A stretch of 64,000 nt of DNA from Flammulina velutipes (GCA_011800155.1 CM022375.1:1674001-1738000), one strand, 5' to 3'; shown: positions 46,838 through 59,193, counted from the stretch's first letter. Notes: a model not told the origin generated them from the letters alone. Made by a program: numbers and translations.

Positions 46838-47781
46838 ATGATTGATTCTCCATTTGATTTTCCAGCGGACATAACGCGTACCATCTTTGAAGACGCATCC
46901 AAAACCTGCCGCAAGACAGCTCTCGTCCTCATTTCATTATCCTCTGTAGTGCGGAGATGGTATGATTTCTCCTTTCGACTTTATAATACGCCAATTCATC
47001 GACCTTTATCAGGGTTGAGCCTATCATGTACCACCAAGTTTCTCTCCGTGACCCAGTCTCCGCCTGTCTCTTTAGACGATCGTCGTACATGCGCAACGAC
47101 TATGCATTTTTTGCGCGAACCATTCGAAAACTCACGATAAACATGGAATACACAAAGGACGCAGAATACACAATCGCACTCTGCATTAATCTAGTATCAT
47201 TGAACATTATCATGTCCTCGTCTGTCAGTACACTCGAGGACATCCCGGACATGCGCCACATCAGCTCACTCAAATCCCTCACAATCACTGAACCCCATCC
47301 TATCGTAATCGCCATCGACAAGTTTCCTCCAAATGTTACACATCTACGCATCATGTCCGTTAGACAATGGTGGACCAATACCGGATACCTTCGAAATATC
47401 CTGCGTCGACGTCCGTCCATCGTCTACTTGATGTTTGACTTGGGTCCATTTCCATTCGACTCCAGGGCCTTCGACGTGGGCGTGCGCGCAATGTGGAGGC
47501 ACCTCCAAGTGGAGACTTTCCCCCATCCACGCCTATTTATTGTTGTCAGCGGGCCAATCCTCTGTGCACAGGGGGACTCATGGCAGCAAAATGTTGAAGC
47601 AGTAGAAAGGCTGGCCAGGGAGATGCAGGAGATGGAACCCCGCACTGTCGTTGTCAACGCCGACCGGGAATACTTTGGGAAAGTGAAGTATATGTTGGAT
47701 ATGGACTTTGATGAAGAGGATATTTGGGACAAGGCGGAAGAGTATCTGGTGAAACGTGGGCGACTTGAGAAGGGTAGCTAG
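46838..47781 (+). CDS. F-box-like repeat-family protein, copy 6
   Basis: MIDSPFDFPADITRTIFEDA..., family intron after RRW (about 46961-47014), then VEPIMYHQVSLRDPVSACLF (first residues inferred from the splice), RNDYAFFARTIRKLTINME, IPDMRHISSLKSLTITEPHP, FPPNVTHLRI, RPSIVYLMFDLGPF, EPRTVVVNADREYFGKVKYM, and EDIWDKAEEYLVKRGRLEKG. A CTTTCCCACG site is at 46807-46816. Its nearest relative is copy 9, on the other arm of the inverted duplication, which shares the NVEAVERL segment and the RGRLEKGS-type tail. Confidence 0.82.
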
Positions 47782-47925
47782 TTCAGTGAATAGTCACTAC
47801 AGTGGTTCAAGATTTCCTCGGTAGCTTTGGACACTCCTGTACATTTCACCTCTCGACAAAAGTACAAATAAATGAACTTACTGGATTTCCCACGATAATC
47901 ACAACCCTTCTCTGATCTCTCCATC

Positions 47926-48854
47926 ATGATAGATTCTATCTTCGCAGACTTCCCAGAAGACATCACACGCATCGTGCTCGAAGAGGCCGCCCGAAGCTGT
48001 CTCAAAACAGCTCTTAACCTCGTCCTCGTATCCCATACCACACGTAAATGGTAACATCGTCACTCTTAGACCTGTATCTCTCTCCTCACTCCTCATCTCC
48101 TCCCACCAGGCTCGAGCGATATATCTACCATGAAGTGTCCCTCCCAAACCCACTCTACGTCACCCTCTTCGTCAGATCTGCTCAATTTCGTGCCGACGAT
48201 ACGTTCTTCGCACGAACGGTCCGCAAACTCACCATCGACATGGAGACGAATGAAGAAACGTACCATATCATATCACTATGCGCTGGATTAACATCGATAG
48301 TCCTCCTCCTGCGACGCAGACCCAACCATCCTCCCGGAGAGCAATTCCGCGACGTGCCTGATCTGCGCCACATGCACTCACTCAAGCATCTCAGCGCCAT
48401 GGACCCGTACACCGTTGATTTCACCCATCTCCCACCGAGCCTCACGCACCTCGGTGTGTTTCGCACCACTACCTACCTTTCAGGCGTGCCCGATACTCTT
48501 ATGGAGTTGTTGGGTGGCTGCCAGTCTATCACCCATTTTATGTATGGGATGGGGCACTATGTGTACGATAACGCGGATATGTTCGGCTTGATCGAAGAGC
48601 TCAAGGCGCATCCGTGTTGTCCGCGCTTGCGCATGTTTATCGTCGGTTGTGGGTATGATGGGCTCATGGCGAGGGAGACACATGATTTGGAGGTAGATTT
48701 TGAGCGGATACAGGATATCGAGCCGCGTATGATCGTGGTCAATACGGAGCCGAAGCATTTTGGAAGATTGAGGAACGTTTTGGATGTAGATCTTTGTAGG
48801 AAGGATGTTTGGGAGGAGGCGGAGGAGTATGTGGGCTCGCAGAAACGGTTTTGA
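47926..48854 (+). CDS. F-box-like repeat-family protein, copy 7
   Basis: MIDSIFADFPEDITRIVLEE..., intron about 48051-48108 after RKW, then LERYIYHEVSLPNPLYVTLF, DTFFARTVRKLTIDMETNEE, LRHMHSLKHLSAMDPYTVDF, LPPSLTHLGVF, QSITHFMYGMGHYVYD, CCPRLRMFIVGCGYDGLM, EPRMIVVNTEPKHFGRLRNV and VWEEAEEYVGSQKRF. ATTTCCCACG at 47885-47894. Nearest relative is copy 8. Confidence 0.82.
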
Positions 48855-49109
48855 ACGATCTAATAATGATTTGTATTCTCTGGCCTGTCAAGAATAAGTT
48901 TAGGTGTCAAGGTTTGCGAAATACTGGACACGTTGTGAAGCAGGGCATTTAGTTTTTTGATTCCTACGTAGAAGCGTCAATACGCTGAAGCGGTATATAA
49001 TAGATGAGCATCCACAACATGGTGAATGCGCATACAAACCAGAGAGCGAGCGGCTCAGAGTACTATCCAGGTCCTGGCGACATCGTCCGGCGGCCCACTC
49101 AAGACACTA

Positions 49110-50714
49110 TTAGGTGCTAGTATTGTCCGTCATGATTCCCGACTGCGAATAATTGGTAGTCCATTGTACAACACACATAGATACAACAGCAGCTCCTAAG
49201 CCTATCACCACCCCGCTCAATATGGCGGTCCCAACGCTACAATCCCCAAAATCAGCGACACACTCCACATCAGTATGAGCAAAACACCGACCTTTCCTAA
49301 ACACACCCAACGTAAACTCGACCACCAGTAAAAGCACACCACCCCCAGGCGCGAGTCGTAGAACCTTGGGCACAAAGCCTTTGTACAACGCCGCCGCGCC
49401 CTCTTCACGGAATATTGTCACCAGAGCGGGGTATGTCCAGTTGTATTTCGGGATAACACCAGGGACGTGGGGTCCCCCACCTTGGATGCGGGACTTGACT
49501 ACGTCGAAGCTGGGACCGATATGAGGAAGTCGAAAATGAGAGAGAGAAAAAGCTTACGGGGTGTTGAGCACTGTTCCGGCGAAACCACCGACGGAACCAG
49601 AAACAAAGTTGTTAAAGAGCTGTGCTTGTTGACTCTGCGAGATGCGTTAGGGCGAGGCAGAGTTTGAGAGAGAAGTGCACTTACCTCTGCTTTGGGTAAC
49701 AATGCGCGCACTTGGTGGATACATCCAAAGTATCCTCCATTCCAGACTAAATGTCTAATCTTGGTGAGCGACAGACCTGACCGAGTCAAGGAGCCTAGTC
49801 ACCTCCAGAAAGTCGCTTCCATGCCGACGTACAGCCCAAGTAAACCATCTTTCTTGATGACCTGCTTCAAAACATCCATTGGGCCAGCAAAAGTGCTGCT
49901 TTTGTCTTGAAGCCTGAGGAGCGATGAGCATGGGCAGAGTAGGGATCAAAAGACTACTCACTTGATCTTGACGAGCTCAAAGGGAACAACAACGAAACTT
50001 TCCTGACAGACTGGTTGGTGAAAATACGGGGAACGGGGAAAGGAACATACCGTTGCGCCAGCGCTACACCCGGTTAAGACGGATAGCGACTGGGTCATTT
50101 TGTTCTCGCCAAAGAGACCCATGTAGGTGCGTCCCCAAAAGTCATTGGCGGCGCTGTCCGACGCGATCAGTTACAGGCTTGATCAGGGGAAGGAAATCCG
50201 GGCATACAATTTGACGGCACGCTTGGGAGCCTCGAGGAGTAATGGGGGAACCAGGCCTGGGGGGAAGGTTGGAACAATGTCATCGGTAGGATGGTGCAAG
50301 TACCTCGGTATAGACGTCCGGCACTGACGAGGAAGATTAGCGCGAGATCACGCGACCATGTCGCAATGAACGCACCCTTCCTCTTTTATGATGGTCTTGA
50401 AGCTGCCCAATAGGCCGTGCTGTGTTTTCCCCGTCTCTAGTTGCATTCGCGTTTTGACCTAATAAGCCGAGTCATTGAGGCCGGATCTATCATCTGTAAC
50501 GGAGGACTTACGACATCTGTGGATTGGATGAGCTACGGAAAGTATTGTAGGGGTAGATAGGACTCACCGAGAGGATAGAACGTGAGGATTTCAGAGACAC
50601 CAGCTATAGCTCCTGCAGCAAAGTTTGCGACGAACGGTAATGCTGTGTGCTATCGATGAATTGACAATGAACGCGTTGGAGCGACGGCAACGTACGTTTT
50701 CGTTGCTCTGACAT
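49110..50714 (-). CDS. ODC1: mitochondrial 2-oxodicarboxylate carrier
   Basis: Inner-membrane exchanger of 2-oxoadipate/2-oxoglutarate, relevant to lysine metabolism. Reconstructed from many small exons: MSEQRK P / LPFVANFAAGAIAGVSEILT / FYPL-DVVKTRMQLETGKTQH / RGLVPPLLLEAPKRAVKFAA / NDFWGRTYMGLFGEN... / VPFELVKIKLQDKSS / FWRHLVWNGGYFGCIHQVRA / NTPFDVVKSRIQGGGPHVPG / ALYKGFVPKVLRLAPGGGVL. The three PX[DE]XX[KR]-type signatures and the W-N-G-G-Y-F-G motif match the Odc1/2 class. After ...LGVFRKG the frame continues for about 60 residues with an extra hydrophobic stretch before a stop at 49110; a final intron starting GTCGGTG is an alternative. Divergent from SRP9 across 157 bp. Confidence 0.85.
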
Positions 50715-50871
50715 TGCTGCTGCGTTCTGGAGCGTTTGAATGGTAGTGGAAAGAGGAGGAAGAGCAAAGAAAAGCGGAATGCCTAATATCTCCGTCGTAT
50801 ATATCCGGAAGGAGATTCGCACGCTGCATGGTCCGGACTCCGGACCGATCACAGGTGTGTTCCGTGCAGCG

Positions 50872-51484
50872 ATGGTGTACATTTCATCCTGGCAGGAATT
50901 CCAGGATGCTGCAGAGGCCCTTTATGCAAAGTCGCCCAACAAGGCCAGTGCATTAATTGTTATTCTGCGTCGCCTCTGACATTGATTTCAGACGCGATAC
51001 GTAGCAAAATGGAAAGCATCGGAGAAAAAGCTTGTCCTCAAAATCACCGATGATATCACTGTGCGTTTCTGCAGCCTCTCTGCTCGACTTTGAATCGATA
51101 GCCATCCGCTAGTGCATAAAATTCAAGACTTATTCGTCCATGTTTCTAAATCGCTTCGATGCCCTCAACCAATCGTTGATGGAGAAGATGCAGAACCAGA
51201 CATCACGACCAGCACTCGTCGAGGCCTCGCGTGAAGAGCCCGTCGCTTCTGCATCAGCGACAGCCCCGGTGATACCGACGCCAGTGCCAACCGCTGCAGC
51301 AGGAGGAGTTAAGAAGAAGAAGAAGAAATCAAAAAAGGTATGTCGTATCGCCTCTTCTATCGTTGATATATCTCATCCCGCCCTTCTAGCCATAGAACGC
51401 ACTGCATCGCTGTACTCTCATAGGTGTGTCCCCTTCGAACATTCGCCTTCTTGGTATTCACCTACATCCAGATTGTGCATCTAA
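50872..51484 (+). CDS. SRP9: signal recognition particle subunit SRP9/SRP21
   Basis: Small RNA-binding subunit of the SRP Alu domain, used for elongation arrest in co-translational targeting. MVYISSWQEFQDAAEALYAK SPNK is followed, after an intron with a GC donor (about 50945-50991), by TRYVAKWKASEKKLVLKITD. A second intron (about 51061-51112) leads to CIKFKTYSSMFLNRFDALNQ SLMEKMQ. The C-terminal extension is Ala/Pro-rich and ends in a polylysine tract (KKKKKKSKK, near 51340) typical of fungal SRP21-like forms. The exact 3' end is uncertain: the frame reads on past a GTATGT that may be a third donor, so 51484 is the outer limit. Confidence 0.82.
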
Positions 51485-53639
51485 TGACAATACCTGTAAA
51501 AACACTTCGCTTCCCGCCATATCTGCAATCAACCAATCAGACACCGCATACCTACTTTCACTCGCCACACTTCCTTTTCCCATATAATGCTCAGATGAAA
51601 GAATGAACACTTGGAGAGGGCGCTTCTACTCTCAAGTTCTGGATGTCAAGGTAACGGGCTATACGTGTTCTGCCAGCTCACTTCGTCTTTTGATAGATAT
51701 TGGATTGGTGGGGGCGGTATCAAACAGATGATGCCTCGGGGACACGTCATTTATTCGTCTTGTTCGAGCATAGAACTTGTCTGCCACGCTGCAATTCGTA
51801 GCACTTGATCACACGAGTCGCGGAATTTGTGTGGCGGTAAGGAATTCGAGGTCTGCTGCACACGCCAAATCATAAATAGCTTATAGACCAAGCTATGATT
51901 GAACTCCCATTAGAGCTGCTGCTGACAATGATGAAATGTTGATACTGTAAGACGGTGCTGGGTATGGATCCTATTGATGAAGATGGAAGACAGAACATTG
52001 CTTTCTCAAATTAGACATTAAGACGAAATATCTAACTAATGCTATGTATGTCCTCACAAGATGTATAATAGACTTTGAGTTTGATATCAAATGTACCTAC
52101 TCTCTATGTGGCGCAGTATTTTGTGCCATCCGGTCAGTTCCCACGACCTTGTGTCTTCCTCTTTGCGATTGATATTACATTCGGTGATTGCGCATGGTAC
52201 TTGGAGAAGCTGTCCAAAGTTCGGTTGTTCGTTCATTACTTAAAATGTAAATAGATCCGTGCATGCGTTTCCGGGTGTTCGTCACCGTCTGTGGTCAGTA
52301 TCCTCAGTGGGATATGCAAGATCTGGAAGAGCAGTTTCGCCGGATGTGAGGAAATGAATCGTGTGTTACCGTGGTGAACACGGCAGAACATTCGGGATAC
52401 TGAACGGACACAGAACGCCTTTGCGGCATTCGGAATGAGGAGATACACTATTTGTCTAGTTTGAACGCTCAAGATGTGTAGATCTGAGCACCTCCTTACC
52501 GAAACTCACCATACAGTAGAATTAAAAGACTCTTCGACGGTCAACATTTATATAGACGCCATTCAGAGTGCAGTTAATGAATTGAACCTATCAATCAAGT
52601 GGCGCCGCCGCTAATCATTGCAGACTAGATCCGTTCATCTCGTTCATTTATGAGTTCGCAATTAACCTCGAAGCTTAATAGAGCGGCGTGCGTCATTCCG
52701 TGCCCTGTCCGCTTGTGCTCGTTTCGCGCAAGGTCTCCCGAGAACAGGTCGCATCTCGCAACAAGTTACTGTTCGACCACTCGGTGACGGCTTCTTTTCA
52801 CCTAGGCCTTGTTCAATTAAATCGAACCCGAGATTTACTAGGGCCTCCACAGTTTACCCAGTATCATTCGGGGGAAGCCGTCCGTGCTCTCCGCAAGGTT
52901 CACGCCACACTACATGGAAGGGAGGTTAACTCGAGAGTGCGATTACGAGTCGCCCGGGTAAGTAAAGTAGCATTTGATAGGTCCTGAGGACAGCCTCGCG
53001 CACGAGAGGCGGTTTGGACAGAGAAGCCGCCAATCCTCCTGGCAGGGCTTCCCAAACACAATCGTAAACGCGAAGAGGATCAGGGAGTACCTAGGTAAAA
53101 AGTATGTGAATGGAAAGAAGAGATGGGAATGATGGAGGCGATGCTTGATGTAGGTGGTGGCGGAGTGTTGAGTGACAAGCATCTGTTGTGGTAAATGATA
53201 AATTCCAGAGGTGGCTGACGAGCGTCGAGGTGGGAGGCGTGGCTGATGACCCTAGATGGGAATGCGCCACAGTGATATGGGGGACGAACCAGTGCGGGCC
53301 GAGCACTGCCACGGGGGTTTCTCGGTGTGGGCGAGCTGGTATGAAAATTGTGAAGGAGAGTATGGTATTTGGTATGAATGTAGAGTAGAGATGTATCAAA
53401 AGGATAGTAAAAAGCAGTGCAAAGTAGAGGAACAAGAGGGACGGCGAACTGAGCCGGTTCGGTCGACATAATCGGATCAGGAGAATTCGCACGGAGCCTG
53501 GGTTGACCACTAATATCGACCAAGGCTCTCCCCTAATCTTGTCATTCTGGACATCCCACTTGGACACTGGCCATCGCCGGAGAGCGAAATGTGAGCGCAT
53601 ATAGTCGGCGAGCACGACGAGGACTGACGGTGGTGCAGA
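51485..53639. other. 2.2-kb region with a dead family copy, otherwise no gene
   Basis: Contains the relic at 52248-52410 (separate entry). Other frames, including long minus-strand ones at 53080-53615, are low-complexity Ser/Thr/Pro/His shadows without family features. GTGGCGC/GCGCCAC motifs occur near 52107, 52602 and 53264. The last few hundred bases probably hold the STE12 promoter and leader. Confidence 0.45.
52248..52410 (+). pseudogene. fragment of the F-box-like repeat family
   Basis: Plus-strand translation reads DPCMRFRVFVTVCGQYPQWD, then MQDLEEQFRRM, a stop, GNESCVTVVNTAEHSGY and another stop. This matches the family block [D]PCPHLRVFVxVCG ... EEEFxRMxxxEPRxVVVNTxxxxFG. Only the C-terminal third survives and it carries at least two stops, so it is a relic lying between the two arms of the inverted duplication. 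Confidence 0.8.
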
Positions 53640-56600
53640 ATGGACGCTACGACGAACAGCGTGTACAAGCTATCCCTACAACCGACCGTCCCTCAGGAGC
53701 ACGACCCTTTGGAATACACTGCGCGTCCGGGACATGCGCAACGACAAGCTATGTGGCTGATGGACCAGCACACCGCCGGCGACGACGACGACGCGGACGA
53801 CGGCAACCCCATGCACCGCGAGGGCTTCTCTGTAACGACACCGGGCCTCAGCAAAGGCCTCAGCCGTCCTCTTACCCAGTCAGAGCAGGATCGCCTCGGC
53901 CATCTCGACAGACTCAAGTTCTTTCTCGCTACCGCACCCAGTGGCTGGGAAAAGGCGAACGGCCCCTCGTCGTCCTCCTCGTCCTACTCCCCAGATCCAT
54001 CCCATCCAGCCCTCAACCGTTTTCTGTTGCCATCCCAGGAATTCGTTACCTGCGTCTTATGGAACGGCCTTTACCACATTACTGGCACAGATATTGTCCG
54101 CGCCCTTGTCTTCAGGTGCGTTATCGATCTTTGATCCTCCATCCAGGCCTCACACCGCTCGCAGATTCGAGGCTTTCGGTCGTCCAGTGCGCAACATGAA
54201 AAAGTTCGAGGAGGGCGTCTTCAGCGACCTGCGCAACCTCAAGCCCGGCGTAGATGCATGCTTGGAGGAGCCAAAGGTACGTGGCTCGGTGTCGCTGCCC
54301 TTTGAATCGTGCTCACCGTCGCCCAGTCACCGTTTCTTGACCTCTTGTTCAAGTATCAGTGTATCCGTACCCAAAAGAAACAGAAAGTATTCTACTGGTG
54401 CGGCCTCTTTCCCCTAATGCATTCCACCCAGCTGCTCACATCACTTCCAGGTTCTCGGTCCCGCATGACCGCCTCTTTCTTGACGCACTAGAGCGCGACC
54501 TCAAGCGTGAGAAGATGGGCATGGAGGCGACCACCGTGATAACCGGTGAACCCGCCTTGAGCTTCACGTACGACAAAAAACGCAGTCTGTACGAACAGTT
54601 CACCGGAGCAAAAGCTGCTTCACGCCATACATCATCCTCAAACCAGACGCGTCGCAGCGCAAGCAAGAGTGACTCCCTCCATCGGGGCGTATCCATGCGC
54701 GAGGGCGAGGGCGAACTAGAGTGGAACGTCCGCCGCCTCGAACAGGAGGGAATGATGGGCAGCAGCGATGACAGCGACGGCGACATCGACGAGGCCACAG
54801 CTGCAGCCCAGCAGTCCCCCTTCTTCTCCATGTTCTCCCTCTTCGAAGGCAGCCCGACTTACAAGCAACGACGAAAGAAAGCGAACCACGGTCCTTCCTC
54901 ACTCGGCTTAGGGGCGGAATCGGAGCGAGGACGGACGGGCTATCCAGCTCCTCAACAGGATGATCCGATGACAGGAGGCGTGCAGGTCAAGCGAGAGAGC
55001 ATTAGCGCGGCTGACATGTTCATGAAGCAAGCGCGCGGAGAGCTCGGCCAGTCACTCCCCTCGTCCTCTTCATCGCTACCTAAAGTTGATATGCGCGATG
55101 TCGGCGTCTATGTCGAAGGACGTCTCGTCAGCGGAGGCCCTCCGAATATCGCATCTGGCGCGCCATCTTATCCCCAACCTTTTGAATCATTCGATGCCTT
55201 TGATGGATACTCCAACGGACAGGCCATGGACATTGTTCCCCCCGCTGCAGCTAATGCGGCTAGTGGCTCCAAAACCAAGGTCTTTGTGTGTCCTCTGCTG
55301 AGCTGCAACCGCATGTTCAAGCGGATGGAGCATCTCAAGCGTCATCTTCGGACCCACACCATGGAGAGACCGTTTGTCTGCGATAAATGCGGCAAAAAGT
55401 TCAGTCGGAGTGACAATCTGGGTCAGCACATGCGTATCCATGGTCGCTCAGAGTCCCGTGGCGAATCTTTTCCCGGTGGAGGCGGAGATTGGACGAACCA
55501 GGAATGGGGAGATTGGATCCACAGTGATGGGGAAGACGGCAGTGGTCAGGAAGATGAACAAGGTAGTCGCCCATCCTCTTCAGCGGGTATCGGGGTTGGT
55601 CTGGGCATGTATGGCTCGCTCGGTATGGGGATGGGGATGGGGAATCCGGCAGAGGGAGAATGGACACCGGCTGCGGGGAATAAGGCGCCCTTTGGAGACG
55701 TTAACTCTCTGGAGATGTGTGTGTTGGAATTGGCGGGAGACTTTAGGGATGTTCCCGGAGATGAGGAGGGTCTTGTGATGGATGTTTCCTCGCAAAGACG
55801 CGACTATCCAACGGAGGGCCAGGACTTCCAGGCTGCTGGGTCTTCAGGCTACTACCCGTCCCAACAACCTCAGCAATGGGGCGCATCTGCACCACCAGCG
55901 AGTGCTCCGATCACGATGTACGGCCGACCTCAGTCCGGGATGTCGTCTTCTGGCTCTTCGACGGGCAGCGGCAGTATCTATGGAGACGATTCACTTGGTG
56001 ATAGCACATACCTGAGTATGAGTGCACCGTCTCACAAGCAGGTGTTTGACCACGCTTCGCTGTACCCCCCTGGGCTCGTCGACAGCACGTCTGGAACAGG
56101 ACCCGTTCGTCGACATCGCAGCATGACGCCTTCACTGATTAGAAACGGCAGTGGCGATAGCGCCGGTCCCGTTCGAAGTCGCCCGGGAACATCTTCTGGC
56201 GAGTCTCCCATACCACGAGGATTCCACCCATACGCGCATACCGGCTATTCCTCTGCGCAATCCAGCCCATCGATCTACCCCGTCGGCCTCCCTGGCAGCC
56301 TATCGCGACGCAGCTCTAGCCGCTCGTCGAACTTTGGGATGGACGAGCAGATGCGGCAGATGATGCGGTCTGACTCTGGTGGAACGTCGACGTCGCGTCC
56401 TGGGAGCGCGTTGAGTCTGTATGGGGGTGATGTGTATAGGACTGAGAGTCCTGCGCCGTTTGTGGGTGGACCTGGGATGACGGAGAGTCCTGGGCATTTT
56501 AGTTCTGAGTTGCCTGGGTTCCAGCATCAGCACCACCAGCAGCATGCGGCGACTGTTCCGATTGTGTTTGATAAGAATGGGGAGTTCTTTGATGGGCAGT

Positions 56601-56677
56601 ATGCGGCTGGGGGAGGAGGAGGTGGTGGTGGGGAGGGATATCAGTATGCGCATCCGCAGCATGTGAGTACGATGTAG
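53640..56677 (+). CDS. STE12: STE12-type transcription factor with two C2H2 zinc fingers
   Basis: Nuclear effector of the pheromone/filamentation MAP-kinase cascade. The STE12 homeodomain-like region is spread over the first exons: [120 protein letters not shown], then [18 protein letters not shown]. Tandem C2H2 fingers follow at about 55288-55443 (CPLLSC...HLKRHLRTH and [21 protein letters not shown]). The basidiomycete form carries both domains; yeast Ste12 lacks the fingers. The C-terminus is Ser/Gly-rich with a poly-Gly run (near 56612) and ends [11 protein letters not shown]. Introns near 54117-54171, 54277-54327 and 54403-54451. Confidence 0.93.
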
Positions 56678-57184
56678 AAAGGATCGGTGGGTTTGTTCTT
56701 CCTCTTTGGTGGGGCTCATCGTTCTGATTTGTTTTCGTAGATCCAACACGACTTATTATTTATTTAACGACTACTTACCATATATCCATAATTTGCTTTG
56801 ATATTTTGACGACACCGCTCTTTTTTTTCGTAATTATTTGCTTCGATGTTATTTATTGCAATTTTTGTGTTATCTATCCTATATCGCGTTTGGAGGACTA
56901 TGGCTGTGTAATGATGCATCTATGTAGGAATTAAAAGTCTAATTGCCCCCCGCGGAGTGTTGTTGGCAGGAGGAGAATGGGGTGCTCATTGAACTTGCAG
57001 CCTCGATTTTATGTGGCGTACAATCCAAGCTTGGTAGAATTGGAAATCGTTGCAGATTTCGCTACCAGGCGACAGAACATAAACCTTTATTCCACGGATT
57101 CTCGTTTGCAATCTTAGCCATACCGCACTATTTCCATATAATACCAAGACGAAGCAGAGCGATGTAGTCATTTCGTATGTTCCG
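56678..57184. other. AT-rich 3' flank of STE12
   Basis: AT-rich with T runs (56819-56829), presumably the STE12 3' UTR/terminator region and the 3' flank of family copy 8. No gene seen. Confidence 0.45.
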
Positions 57185-58116
57185 TCATTTTACACTCCGC
57201 TTCTCCATACGCCTTTCTGCTGCCTCCCAAACGTCCTCCTTACTAAGATCTACATCCAAAATGTTCTTCACTCTTCCAAAATACTCATGGTCCGTATTGA
57301 CTACGACGATCCGCGGTTCCATGTCTTGCATACACTCGAACTCTACCGCTAGATCATGCGCATCCCGACGATGCATGAGCCCATAGTACCCACAAACGAT
57401 GATGAGCATGCGCAGGCGCGGGCAGCATGCACGGGCCTTGAGTTCTCTGATCAGGTTGAACATGTCGGTGTTGTCGTTTGCGTAGTGTCCCACACCGTAC
57501 ATGAAATGGGTGATAGATGGGCAGCCAGCCAACAACTCCATGAGGGTCTCGGGGACGGTGCCAAGGTATGTCGTGGTGCGAATGATACTGAGGTGCGTTA
57601 TGCTTGGTGGGAGATGGGTGCATTCAACGATGTATGGGTCCATGGCGCTGAGATGCCGGAGTGAGCGCATGTGGCGCAGATCAGGCGTCTCGCGGAATTC
57701 TTCTCCGAGGGCGTGGTTGAGTCTGCGTCGCAGGAGGAGGACTATCGATGTCAGTCCAGTGCAGAGTGATATTATACGGTATGTTTCTGAATTCTTCTCC
57801 ATATCAATGGTGAGTTTGCGGACCGTCCGTGCGAAGAACGCATCGTCGTTACGAAGTCGAGCGGATTCCACAAAAAGGGAGACAGAGAGAGGGTTTTGTA
57901 GAGATACTTCTTGGTAGATGTATCGCTCGAGCCTGGTGGGAGGAGATGAGGAGAGAAGTACAACGCTTGAGGCGGAAACTGTTACCATTTCCGGGTGGTA
58001 TGTGATATAAGGACGAGGTTGAGAGCTGTTTTGAGGCAGCTTCCGGCGGCCTGTTCAAAGACGATGCGTGCGATGTCTTCTGGGAAGTCGCCGAAGTTGC
58101 AAATGCTATCGACCAT
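57185..58116 (-). CDS. F-box-like repeat-family protein, copy 8
   Basis: MVDSICNFGDFPEDIARIVF..., family intron about 57936-57988 after RKW, LERYIYQEVSLQNPLSVSLF, DDAFFARTVRKLTIDMEKNS, LRHMRSLRHLSAMDPYIVEC, LPPSITHLSII, CPSITHFMYGVGHYAND, CCPRLRMLIIVCGYYGLM, EPRIVVVNTDHEYFGRVKNI, VWEAAERRMEKRSVK. Closest to copy 7 (the MDPY.V...HLPPS.TH, MYG.GHY and CCPRLRM blocks are shared only by these two). Confidence 0.8.
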
Positions 58117-58247
58117 GATCGAGGGATCAGACAAGGATCATTGTGATAACCGTGAGAAACCGAGTAAGTTCGTTTGTATGTTTCACGCACACGACAACAG
58201 TAGAGTCATGAGATAGCATTATGCCTCCTTGGTGACTATTCACTGAA

Positions 58248-59193
58248 CTAGCTACCCTTCTCAAGCCTCCCATGCTCCACCAAATACTCTTCCGCCTTGT
58301 CCCAAATATCCTCTTCATCGAAGTCCATATCCAACACATTCTTCACTGCTCCAAAACATTCCCTGTCGGAATTAACGACGACAGTACGGGATTCCATCTC
58401 CTGCATGGTTGTGACTAGCCTCTCTACTGCTTCAACATTTTCCCGTGACCCTCCAAACCCCACAATAAGCCGCCCGCTGAGTACAACAAGAAGGCGCAGA
58501 TGGTGGCAAGGGTCAGATTGGAGGTGTTTCCATATCGTGAGCGCTTCGGCGCTGTATGGCAAGTAGTTAAGTGCAGTTAAACCTAAGCCAAACATCAAAT
58601 AGATGATGGACGGGCGTCTGTGCAGGATCGCTCGAAGGTAACTCGTGTTGCTCATAGATTTATGAATGGAAAGTATGCGTAGATGAGTAATATTTGGGGG
58701 AAAATTGTTGATATTGAAAAGGAGATGCGGAGGTTCCGTGATTGTCAAGGCCTTCAGTGAGTGAAGGTGGCGCATATCAGGGATATCTGGGATATGGGTG
58801 ATACTCAACGCATTGACGATGTTGAGTGAAACGAGATGATGGCAGAGTGCGATGGTATCTTCAGCTTCATGGGCAGACCCCATGTATATCTTGAGCTTGC
58901 GCACAGCTCGCGCAAAGAATGCGTCGTCGTTGCGAATAGTCGCCGATCGCCTAAATGCCCAAACTGAGATTTCACTAAGGAGAGAAACATCGTAGTAGAT
59001 GATCGGCTCGATCCTTATAAGAGACGATCAAGTTCAAGTTGCTGTAAAGTCAAGAAGAGAAATCGTACCATGTTCGTACAGCGGAAGATAACAGAATAAG
59101 TTTGAGAGCTGTCTTGCCGCAGGTTCGGGATGCGTCTTCGAATATGGTGCGTGTTATGTCCACGGGAAAGTCACGAAATGGAGAATCGGACAT
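58248..59193 (-). CDS. F-box-like repeat-family protein, copy 9
   Basis: MSDSPFRDFPVDITRTIFED..., intron about 59018-59070 after RTW, IEPIIYYDVSLLSEISVWAF, RNDDAFFARAVRKLKIYMGS, IPDMRHLHSLKALTITEPPH, FPPNITHLRILSI, RPSIIYLMFGLG, then NVEAVERLVTTMQEMESRTV, VVNSDRECFGAVKNVLDMDF and EEDIWDKAEEYLVEHGRLEK. CGTGGGAAAG at 59213-59222. The stretch between the intron and the internal Met at 58904 has no stop, so the gene is open throughout. Confidence 0.8.

Larger units (their letters stand above)
46740..48854 (+). repeat. segmental inverted duplication, left arm (copies 6 and 7)
   Basis: Together with 57185-59295 this forms an inverted pair. Similarity includes coding DNA, the spacer after copy 6 (starting GGTAGCTAGTTCAGTGAATA near 47774) and about 100 bp upstream of copy 6 (AATGACGCCAAGA, GTCCGGCCCG, GCGCCACATCTTC). 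Confidence 0.8.

Noticed and set aside
47230..48372. GCGCCAC motif hits inside family genes
   Set aside because: These come from the coding sequence for the conserved (L/M)RH(L/M) residues, so they are not evidence for a regulatory site.
53080..53615. Long minus-strand open frames before STE12
   Set aside because: Two overlapping frames, both Ser/Thr/Pro/His-rich, no splice structure or motif; they look like shadows of purine-rich plus-strand leader DNA.
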